5,174 bases of DNA from Holophagales bacterium (GTDB taxonomy: Bacteria; Acidobacteriota; Holophagae; Holophagales; Holophagaceae). Shown here piece by piece: positions 1-5,174 of the stretch; position 1 is the first letter of the stretch, and every line of letters begins with the position of its first letter. The notes beneath the pieces were generated by a model, which worked only from the letters and a program-made list of their open reading frames with translations, made no database searches and had not been told where the DNA came from. Location of the stretch: the NCBI GenBank assembly GCA_031283145.1, contig JAITCJ010000004.1:1-5174 (forward strand), read 5' to 3'. The position numbers were made by a program, and so were the translations under genes.

Positions 1-17
1 CGTTAGGCGGCGTAGGA

Positions 18-47
18 TTGTAGAATTGCCGTGCAGACGAGTATTTA
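18..47 (+). promoter_or_regulatory. Possible weak sigma-70-type promoter for the GyrI-like gene
   Basis: TTGTAG at 18-23 and TATTTA at 42-47 are separated by 18 bases and lie about 25 bases ahead of the start codon. Both boxes are imperfect matches to TTGACA and TATAAT, and the region is A+T-rich, so chance is a real alternative. The true promoter may also lie upstream of the window. Confidence 0.22.
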
Positions 48-57
48 TATTTTCAAT

Positions 58-64
58 GAAAGGA
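58..64 (+). promoter_or_regulatory. Shine-Dalgarno site of the GyrI-like gene
   Basis: GAAAGGA ends 7 bases before the ATG at 72. This is a standard purine-rich ribosome binding site at good spacing and supports that ATG as the start. It contrasts with dnaE downstream, which has no comparable site. Confidence 0.65.
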
Positions 65-71
65 ATAAATA

Positions 72-716
72 ATGGCAGCGGCATTTGATTATAAGAAAGA
101 ATACAAAGATTTGTACTTGCCAAAAGTGAAACCAAGCGTGATTGATGTTCCAGAAATGGTTTTCATTATGGTAGCCGGTAAAGGCAATCCAAATACTTCT
201 GAGGCATATAAAAATGCTTTGGAAATACTGTACGGACTTTCATACGCCATAAAAATGAGCAAGATGAGTGGAACGCAGCCAAAAGACTATTTTGAATATG
301 TCGTCCCGCCGCTTGAGGGGTTGTGGTGGGGAGAGGACGGGTGTTTTGACGGAGTAAACATCATAGACAAGGACAGGTTGCGCTGGATTTCCATGATAAG
401 ACAGCCGGAGTTTGTATCCGATGAAGTTTTTGATATGGCAAAGTTTACTTTAGCGAAAAAGAAACCTGAACTTAATTTATCGCTTGCGGGGCTTGTTACT
501 TTTAACGAGGGGCTGTGCGCTCAAATTATGCACATTGGCAGTTATGACAACGAACCCGCCACAATCGGGGTTTTGGAAAAATTTATCGCGGAGTCGGAAT
601 ATAATAATCATATTTCAGAAAGCAGAAAGCACCATGAAATATATTTAAGCGACCCCCGCAAAACTGCTCCCGAAAAATTGAAAACCGTTATCCGGCATCC
701 GATTGTCAAAAGATAG
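72..716 (+). CDS. GyrI-like small-molecule-binding domain protein (COG4832-type)
   Basis: This is a complete 214-residue cytoplasmic protein with no signal peptide or membrane segment. It is recognised as a stand-alone GyrI-like (SRPBCC/BacR-LBD fold) protein by family-typical blocks: VVPPLEGLWWGEDG at 77-90, MIRQPEF at 108-114, EGLCAQIMHIGSYDNEPAT at 146-164, HHEIYLSDPRK at 187-197 and EKLKTVIRHP at 201-210. There is no DNA-binding helix-turn-helix, so it is not an AraC/MerR-type regulator. Family knowledge: GyrI-like domains bind small amphipathic ligands, and some stand-alone members were reported to hydrolyse cyclopropanoid DNA alkylators. Whether this one does so is inference. The ATG at 72 is backed by a Shine-Dalgarno 7 bases upstream and gives the usual family length. 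The gene is more A+T-rich than dnaE. It is followed by 234 bases of intergenic DNA with repeats, so it is probably monocistronic or the end of an upstream operon. Confidence 0.9.
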   Translation: MAAAFDYKKEYKDLYLPKVKPSVIDVPEMVFIMVAGKGNPNTSEAYKNALEILYGLSYAIKMSKMSGTQPKDYFEYVVPPLEGLWWGEDGCFDGVNIIDKDRLRWISMIRQPEFVSDEVFDMAKFTLAKKKPELNLSLAGLVTFNEGLCAQIMHIGSYDNEPATIGVLEKFIAESEYNNHISESRKHHEIYLSDPRKTAPEKLKTVIRHPIVKR

Positions 717-789
717 AAAATAAGCATTTTCCCATAACCAATTAAATTTCCGCAACGCAGTGATTAGCAGCACTATAGCAATTTTCGCT

Positions 790-836
790 TTTATTGCTTG
801 CTCAACGGTGGGCAGTGCCCATCTACAAGCAATAAA
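790..836. repeat. Nested inverted repeat (11-bp stem around a palindrome)
   Basis: TTTATTGCTTG (790-800) is perfectly complementary to CAAGCAATAAA (826-836). The 25-base interior holds a second palindrome, TGGGCA-G-TGCCCA (809-821), so a two-tier cruciform or hairpin can form. It is the first of three adjacent stems in repeat A. Confidence 0.6.
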
Positions 837-838
837 CG

Positions 839-864
839 GCCGGGATTTACAAGTAAATCCCGGC
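839..864. repeat. Perfect 12-bp inverted repeat
   Basis: GCCGGGATTTAC (839-850) and GTAAATCCCGGC (853-864) are exact reverse complements separated by two A residues. In RNA this would fold as a stem with a short CAAG-type loop. It has a G+C-rich base but no trailing U-tract on the + strand, so a terminator role is unsupported. Confidence 0.65.
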
Positions 865-898
865 ATAGCAGTTCAACTACAAAGTGTTGAAGTGCTAT
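865..898. repeat. Head-to-head pair of ATAGCA ends (13-bp inverted repeat)
   Basis: ATAGCAGTTCAAC (865-877) pairs with GTTGAAGTGCTAT (886-898) at 12 of 13 positions around the loop TACAAAGT. Read inward, each arm matches the end motif of the repeats beyond dnaE (ATAGCARTTCAACTTTG at the right edge of the window). It therefore looks like two element ends joined with almost nothing between them. Confidence 0.6.
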
Positions 899-915
899 AG
901 CAATCTCAATATATG
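887..915 (+). promoter_or_regulatory. Candidate dnaE promoter partly inside repeat A
   Basis: TTGAAG (887-892) and TATATG (910-915) lie 17 bases apart, each matching its consensus at 4 of 6 positions. A start near 922 would leave a leader of about 29 bases before ATG 951 but only about 8 before TTG 930, which favours the ATG. The -35 box lies in the right arm of the last hairpin of repeat A. This is inferred from sequence only. Confidence 0.3.
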
Positions 916-950
916 TTTTAGAAATCCGATTGCTCTGTGAAAATAAAAGC

Positions 951-3900
951 ATGAGCTTTGTACATCTTCATACGCACACCGAGTTCAGTCTGTTGGATGG
1001 GCTTACGCGCATTCCGGATTTTGTGGCAAAGTGCGCCGCCTCAGGTATGCCGGCGGCGGCTGTCACCGACCACGGCAATATGTTTGGTGTTATGCGCCTT
1101 TTGGACGCCTGCGAAAAAACAGATGGCGCCGTTAAGCCAATATTCGGGTGCGAGGTGTACGTAGCGCCGCGGTCGCGCTTTGATCGCAAGTTTGAAGCTG
1201 TCACCTTAGTCCAGGATGGGATGGACGACTGTCTTGATCCTTCCGGCCAGCGCGACTCCGGCTACCACCTGGTTCTCCTGGCAAAGAACGCCGAGGGTTT
1301 CGCAAATCTGTCCAAACTGGTCTCTTCGGGTTTTACGGAGGGCTTTTACTATAAGCCCAGAATTGACAAAGAACTGCTCAAAAGTCACTCAAGCGGCCTG
1401 ATATGTCTTTCCGCCTGCCTGGGAGGTGAAGTTCAGGCCCGTTTGCTGAATGGGACCTTTGAAGCGGCGGAGAGGGTGGCCAGAGAGTTTTGTGAAATTT
1501 TTGGCGAGGATTATTACCTTGAAATTCAGGATCAGGGCTTTGAGGCGGAGCATCTGATAATTCCAAAACAATTTGAGCTAAGCCAAAAGACGGGCATCCC
1601 CCTTGTTTTGACAAATGATTCCCACTATCTGGATCACTCAGACGCCGACCTGCACGATACGTTGCTATGTGTCGGCACTAAAAAGCTCAAAAATGACGTG
1701 CGCAGGATGCGCTTTAATACAACTCAGTTTTTTGTAAAAACTCCGGAAGAAATGGCCCGCCTTTTTCCAGACAGGCCGGATTTGATGGAGAGGACGCTGG
1801 AAATATCGTCCAAAGTAAATGTGTTTCCGATAACCAGAAAGCCGGTCACGCCTGATTTCCCTGTCCCGCTCGGCTTCAATCTGAACAGTTACTTTGTGAG
1901 TGTGTCCAGAGAGTGGTTTGAAAAGCGCGTGGAAGAATGCCGACCGCACTGGGCAAATGGTCAGCTTGAACATAAGGAAGCTGATTACAGGGCGCGTTTT
2001 GAGTTTGAAGTGGACACCATCCTGAAAATGGGGTATCCGGGCTACTTCCTGATGGTGTGGGATTTTATAGCCAAGGCAAGGGAGATGGGCGTGCCGGTCG
2101 GCCCCGGACGCGGCTCCGCGGCGGGCAGTATTGTGGCCTGGTCGCTGAAGATAACCGATATTGACCCAATGCGGTACGGTCTGCTGTTTGAGCGGTTCCT
2201 GAATCCGGAGCGCGTATCCATGCCCGATGTTGATATTGACTTTTGCCGTGACGGACGGCAAAAGGTGATTGATTACGTGACTGAAAAATACGGAAGGGAC
2301 AGGGTCTGCAACATAGTCACTATCAACGCCATGAAAGCAAAGGCGGTTATCAAAGACATAGCGAGGGTTTTTGAGAAAGACTTCAACTGGGCAAACGACC
2401 TCACAAAATTAGTCCCCGCGGAGATTGGCATAAAAGTCAGACAGGCTATAGAAAAATCCGAACGCCTCAGAGAGCGGTATGAAAGGGAACCGGATATAAA
2501 AGAGATTCTTGACATTTCAGAGCGCCTGGAGGGCATAGCGCGCAACTCAGGCGTTCACGCGGCGGGAATAATAATAGCTCCCGATGAATTGACCAAGTTC
2601 GCGCCGCTGTGCAAGGACAAAGACGATAAGGTGATGGTGCAGTACACAATGGTTGACGCTGAGCGCGCGGGTCTTATGAAAATGGACTTTCTGGGCCTGG
2701 AGACTCTGACGCAGATAGCCAAAATACAGGATTACATTGCCAAACGCCACGGCGCGCCGGTTGATCTGTTGTCCATATGCGCTTTTGACGATCCAAAGAC
2801 ATACCGACTTTTCAGCCAGGGGGACACAGACGGCATTTTTCAATTTGAGTCCTCGGGAATGAAACAGCTTTTAAGGTCGCTCCAGCCTGACCGTTTTGAC
2901 GACCTGATCGCCCTGAACGCGCTTTTCCGCCCGGGTCCGCTTGGCGCGGGTATGGGCGATACCTATGTAAACAGGCGTCATGGACGCGAGCCGGTCGCAT
3001 ACCCATTTAAAGAACTGGAACCAATCTTAAAGCCAACCTACGGCGTAATCCTGTATCAAGAACAAGTGATGCAAATTGCCCAGGCCATAGCCGGTTTCAG
3101 TCTTGGCGAGGCCGACATGCTGCGGCGCGCTATGGGCAAAAAAGACGTTGAAAAAATGAAAAAAGAAAAGGCGGGCTTTATCAAACGCGGCGCGGCCAGG
3201 GGCTTCGACAAAAACGGTGTCGCCGAATTGTTTGACTTGATCGAGTACTTCGCCGGTTACGGCTTCAATAAATCCCACAGCGCCGCCTACGCGATGGTCG
3301 CTTATGAAACGGCGTATTTAAAAGCCAACTACAGGACGGAATTCATGTCCGGCCTTCTAAGTACCAAGAGCCAGCGCGCTGAGGATGTGGCGAAGTACAT
3401 CGCCAACTGCCGTGAGCAGGGTATAGAGGTTCTGGGTCCGGACGTCAATGAGAGCAATGAAGACTTTACTATTACAAAGGACGGAAAGATACGCTTTGGG
3501 CTAACGGCTGTCAAGGGGCTTGGCGAAGCCGCTATGTCGGCGATTTTAAACGCGAGAAAAAGCGAAGGCGGCTTATTCAAAGACGCCTTTCACGCGATTA
3601 AGAGCGCGGATATACAGAGGGCCAATAAAAGAGTGTGGGAAAACCTCATCAAGGCCGGCGCGTTTGACAGCCTTGAGCCTAACAGAGCCGCGCTTCTGCA
3701 GGGACTCCCCAGCGCGATTGAAAACGCCGCCAAGAACAACGCTGACATCGGCCTGGTCAGTCTTTTTGATGAGGCGGAAATGGCCTCGCTGGGCGATTCA
3801 TGGAATGTGCCCGAAGGAGTGGAGCCTTGGAGCCGCGCCGACAGGCTCAAGGCGGAGCGCGAAATTTTGGGCCTCTACGTTTCAGGCCATCCGCTGGAGG

Positions 3901-4544
3901 AGTACGCGGACGCCATAAAACTCCACACATCCGGCAATTTGACGCAACTGAAAGAATCCATAGCGTCTGGAAAACTGAAAGACAGAGATGAAGTCGTCAT
4001 TGCCGCCATGGTCAGTCACGTGAGCTTTAAAACCAATAAGAATGGCGAGCAATGGGCTATTTTGACGCTGGAGGATCTCACGGATAAAGTCGAGGCGTTA
4101 TTAATGGCCTCGGGCTTTGACTCTTCTGTAAAAAGGAAAACGCGGCCATATGAAAATTACCGCCACCTGGCAATGCCGGACCTTTTACTGAGGGTTACCG
4201 GCGAATTGCGCGTTGAGATCAACGACAGCCCCTATGAGGACGAAGGTGAATCCGGTGAGCAGATTCAAGTAAAGATATTTGTAAGGGCCCTGGAATCACT
4301 GGCGGACTATCAGGGCCGCGGCTGCATGGGAGCCGTTATTGAACTGCCAATCGGCAAATACCCCCTGAATTTACTGTCAATATTGACTAAAAACAGCGGT
4401 AAATTGCCCCTCATATTAAAATACAAAACCGAAAATGGCGAAATGGTAAAAATTAAGGCGGGAGCAAAATTTGGCCTGTCTTTTAACGCTGATTTAGCGG
4501 AAAGATTGAATACAGAAACGGGGTGTCTGTTGAGATGGGTGTGA
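951..4544 (+). CDS. dnaE: DNA polymerase III alpha subunit (DnaE, C-family replicative polymerase)
   Basis: Catalytic subunit of the replisome: it extends primers with dNTPs at the fork, tethered to the beta clamp. The 1197-residue protein is full length (E. coli DnaE is 1160). Order of parts: N-terminal PHP domain (about 1-280) starting MSFVHLHTHTE; palm with GPGRGSAAGS at 384-393, PDVDIDF at 425-431 and MDFLGLETL from 578, giving catalytic aspartates D426, D428 and D579; fingers with DGIFQFES and YQEQVMQIA; HhH region before AGAFDSL; SGHPLEEY; and an OB fold from about 1013. A clamp-type motif GLVSLFD lies at 934-940. All nine PHP metal ligands are present (H7, H9, D16, H41, E68, H106, C156, D223, H225), predicting 3'-5' exonuclease activity as in mycobacterial DnaE1. 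The frame is open from TTG 930, but ATG 951 gives the family-standard N-terminus; neither has a strong Shine-Dalgarno. Type DnaE, not PolC: no embedded DEDD exonuclease is seen. Confidence 0.97.
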   Translation: MSFVHLHTHTEFSLLDGLTRIPDFVAKCAASGMPAAAVTDHGNMFGVMRLLDACEKTDGAVKPIFGCEVYVAPRSRFDRKFEAVTLVQDGMDDCLDPSGQRDSGYHLVLLAKNAEGFANLSKLVSSGFTEGFYYKPRIDKELLKSHSSGLICLSACLGGEVQARLLNGTFEAAERVAREFCEIFGEDYYLEIQDQGFEAEHLIIPKQFELSQKTGIPLVLTNDSHYLDHSDADLHDTLLCVGTKKLKNDVRRMRFNTTQFFVKTPEEMARLFPDRPDLMERTLEISSKVNVFPITRKPVTPDFPVPLGFNLNSYFVSVSREWFEKRVEECRPHWANGQLEHKEADYRARFEFEVDTILKMGYPGYFLMVWDFIAKAREMGVPVGPGRGSAAGSIVAWSLKITDIDPMRYGLLFERFLNPERVSMPDVDIDFCRDGRQKVIDYVTEKYGRDRVCNIVTINAMKAKAVIKDIARVFEKDFNWANDLTKLVPAEIGIKVRQAIEKSERLRERYEREPDIKEILDISERLEGIARNSGVHAAGIIIAPDELTKFAPLCKDKDDKVMVQYTMVDAERAGLMKMDFLGLETLTQIAKIQDYIAKRHGAPVDLLSICAFDDPKTYRLFSQGDTDGIFQFESSGMKQLLRSLQPDRFDDLIALNALFRPGPLGAGMGDTYVNRRHGREPVAYPFKELEPILKPTYGVILYQEQVMQIAQAIAGFSLGEADMLRRAMGKKDVEKMKKEKAGFIKRGAARGFDKNGVAELFDLIEYFAGYGFNKSHSAAYAMVAYETAYLKANYRTEFMSGLLSTKSQRAEDVAKYIANCREQGIEVLGPDVNESNEDFTITKDGKIRFGLTAVKGLGEAAMSAILNARKSEGGLFKDAFHAIKSADIQRANKRVWENLIKAGAFDSLEPNRAALLQGLPSAIENAAKNNADIGLVSLFDEAEMASLGDSWNVPEGVEPWSRADRLKAEREILGLYVSGHPLEEYADAIKLHTSGNLTQLKESIASGKLKDRDEVVIAAMVSHVSFKTNKNGEQWAILTLEDLTDKVEALLMASGFDSSVKRKTRPYENYRHLAMPDLLLRVTGELRVEINDSPYEDEGESGEQIQVKIFVRALESLADYQGRGCMGAVIELPIGKYPLNLLSILTKNSGKLPLILKYKTENGEMVKIKAGAKFGLSFNADLAERLNTETGCLLRWV

Positions 4545-4644
4545 TACCAGTTCCCATTGCCAATGCTACAAATGCTCGTGCGAATGCGGCTGTTTGCGGC
4601 ATGTTGCGCTACCGCTTTTGCACAACAGCAATGTGATTTGGTAT
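4544..4644. repeat. Repeat D: about 100-bp element abutting the dnaE stop codon
   Basis: ATACCAGTTCCCATTG (4544-4559) and CAATGTGATTTGGTAT (4629-4644) are imperfect terminal inverted repeats, 13 of 16 positions matching. The left end also resembles the left end of repeat B (ATAGCAGTTCCACTTT), 12 of 16. Its first base is the final A of the dnaE TGA stop. The interior is G+C-rich and continues without a stop in the +1 phase for about 29 codons, but no start or ribosome site supports a gene. Confidence 0.45.
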
Positions 4645-4658
4645 GACAGCGGTATTCT

Positions 4659-4697
4659 TTTCATATCAAAATTACGTTTCGCAATTTCGATATGAAA
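4659..4697. terminator. Stable A+T-rich hairpin downstream of dnaE, possible terminator
   Basis: TTTCATATCAAAATT (4659-4673) pairs with AATTTCGATATGAAA (4683-4697) at 14 of 15 positions, with a 9-base loop. It lies about 115 bases after the dnaE stop. It may end dnaE transcription or act on both strands. Against this, the stem is A+T-rich and the following bases (TATTTCTG) are a poor U-tract. It could equally be part of the repeat array. Confidence 0.35.
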
Positions 4698-4738
4698 TAT
4701 TTCTGTAGCGCGGCCTGTTTTTCAGCTTTGCTGAGGTA

Positions 4739-4933
4739 TATAGCAGTTCCACTTTTTGTTGTCATTCCTTCTATAGTTCACATTTGCGCTTTCCATTTCG
4801 CTTTTAATGGAGGCTCACTCCATTACCAGCGCAGCCTAGAAACGAAGTGCCTACCCCTTGGCAATCCCGCCTCTTTGCCTGGCAAATGCCCCGTGGACCA
4901 GTTGTGACAACCACCCAAAGTTAAATTGCTATA
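4739..4933 (+). repeat. Repeat B: 195-bp MITE-like element
   Basis: The left end TATAGCAGTTCCACTTT (4739-4755) matches the reverse complement of the right end (4917-4933) at 14 of 17 positions, and TTGTCA (4759-4764) is mirrored by TGACAA (4905-4910) just inside. An open frame from 4692 to 4907 crosses it, but that ATG lies in a hairpin arm and has no ribosome site, so I do not call a gene. The element contains the core shared with repeat C (4809-4839). Its right end is the same DNA as the left end of repeat C. No transposase is present, so any mobility would depend on an enzyme elsewhere. Confidence 0.5.
4809..4839 (+). repeat. 31-bp core of repeat B, homologous to the core of repeat C
   Basis: This stretch matches the reverse complement of 5022-5052 at 25 of 31 positions with no gaps. 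In the frame starting at 4809 both copies translate to GGSLHY-Q/R-RSL. Five of the six differences fall at third codon positions and are silent; the sixth changes Gln to Arg. The pattern hints at descent from coding DNA, but six differences are few. Confidence 0.5.
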
Positions 4934-5172
4934 GTCAATGGACTTCAGGATAGGAACAAGCCGCCCTATGGATAGGCATCCAAAAAACCAGTCGCCTCGC
5001 CCTAAAAACGGCGCGAATGCGCTAGGCTGCGCCGATAATGAAGCGAACCGCCGACAGGAACGCTTGCGATGCCGTATCCGCAGCTAGGCGGTGAGCGGAA
5101 TGGGAGGCGCAGGCAATGCATACCTTTTGTTACGACCGTCAAGTCCATTTGCTATATAGCAATTCAACTTTG
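4916..5172 (-). repeat. Repeat C: about 257-bp MITE-like element, inverted relative to B
   Basis: The ends are nested inverted repeats: AATTGCTATA (4924-4933) mirrors TATAGCAATT (5155-5164) exactly, AATGGACTT (4937-4945) mirrors AAGTCCATT (5141-5149) exactly, and the outer AAAGTT (4917-4922) mirrors AACTTT (5166-5171). The shared core (5022-5052) runs on the minus strand, so C is inverted relative to B. A 39-codon minus-strand frame (5121 down to 5002) spans the core but lacks a well-spaced ribosome site. The outer right edge lies two bases from the window end and may extend further. Confidence 0.55.
5022..5052 (-). repeat. 31-bp core of repeat C
   Basis: This is the inverted counterpart of the repeat B core at 4809-4839, 25 of 31 positions identical. 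On the minus strand it reads GGSLHYRRSL inside a short open frame that begins at 5121 and stops at 5002. Confidence 0.5.
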
Positions 5173-5174
5173 AG

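Larger units (their letters stand above)
773..900. repeat. Repeat A: 128-bp MITE-like block of three inverted repeats
   Basis: The block is bounded by CTATAGCAATT (773-783) and AAGTGCTATAG (890-900), whose reverse complement matches the left end at 10 of 11 bases. Inside are three consecutive hairpins, listed separately: 790-836, 839-864 and 865-898. No open frame of note runs through it. It fills most of the gap between the GyrI-like gene and dnaE. The ends resemble those of repeats B and C beyond dnaE, so I infer one family of non-autonomous elements. It could instead be a structured RNA or a transcriptional barrier. No T-tract follows the stems, which argues against a classic intrinsic terminator. 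Confidence 0.6.

Noticed and set aside
716..731. GAAAAT-AAGC-ATTTTC hairpin after the GyrI-like stop as a terminator
   Set aside because: The stem is six pairs, almost all A-T, and is followed by CCC and not by a T-tract, so it is too weak to call.
645..866. Minus-strand open frame overlapping the end of the GyrI-like gene and repeat A
   Set aside because: It crosses two hairpins and a real coding end, with no homology I recognise.
773..900. CRISPR array or tRNA/rRNA in the structured block
   Set aside because: There are no regularly spaced direct repeats with unique spacers, and no cloverleaf or conserved rRNA segment; the symmetry is purely inverted.
930..950. TTG at 930 as the dnaE start
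   Set aside because: It adds seven residues (MLCENKS) not expected before the conserved MSFVHLHTHTE start, has no ribosome site, and would leave almost no leader from the candidate promoter.
1665..2261. Long minus-strand open frame (198 codons) opposite dnaE
   Set aside because: It lies wholly antisense to the conserved DnaE palm region, has no recognisable domain, and is the kind of shadow frame expected from codon bias.
4692..4907. 71-codon + strand open frame crossing repeat B
   Set aside because: Its ATG is in the right arm of a hairpin with no ribosome site, it runs through an element end, and the peptide resembles no family I know. Only the short GGSLHY core inside it is worth testing.
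5002..5121. 39-codon minus-strand frame through repeat C
   Set aside because: It is short, AGG lies only one base before the ATG, and it lies inside an inverted-repeat element. Kept as part of the core finding, not called a gene.

Overview
The window reads as a bacterial chromosomal segment with two intact protein genes on the + strand and two repeat-rich intergenic stretches. The large gene encodes a complete DnaE-type (C-family) replicative DNA polymerase, so this is a core locus and not a phage or plasmid backbone. The phylum cannot be fixed by eye. Moderate G+C in dnaE, a DnaE with an intact PHP domain, and a GyrI-like protein of the kind common in anaerobic Firmicutes fit several lineages (Clostridia, Spirochaetes, Elusimicrobiota and similar), and none is proven.

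Layout: 1-71 is a short leader with a good Shine-Dalgarno sequence. 72-716 encodes a 214-residue GyrI-like small-molecule-binding protein. 717-950 is intergenic and is mostly a 128-bp block of three consecutive perfect or near-perfect inverted repeats, bounded by CTATAGCA-type ends (repeat A, 773-900). 951-4544 is dnaE, probably starting at ATG 951 although the frame stays open back to a TTG at 930. 4545-5174 has no convincing gene. It holds a chain of repeat elements (D, 4544-4644; a hairpin, 4659-4697; B, 4739-4933; C, 4916-5172) with related, inverted ends of the form ATAGCARTT.

The two genes share no obvious pathway. The GyrI-like gene is visibly more A+T-rich than dnaE and is separated from it by the repeat block, so they are probably independent transcription units. 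The most interesting material is the repeat family bracketing dnaE. Its members look like non-autonomous mobile elements (MITE-like). One begins on the last base of the dnaE stop codon, one may supply the -35 box of the dnaE promoter, and two adjacent inverted copies share a 31-bp core whose differences fall mostly in one codon phase. DnaE itself keeps all nine metal-ligand positions of the PHP domain, which predicts a built-in 3'-5' proofreading exonuclease. No transposase, tRNA, rRNA or CRISPR array was seen.
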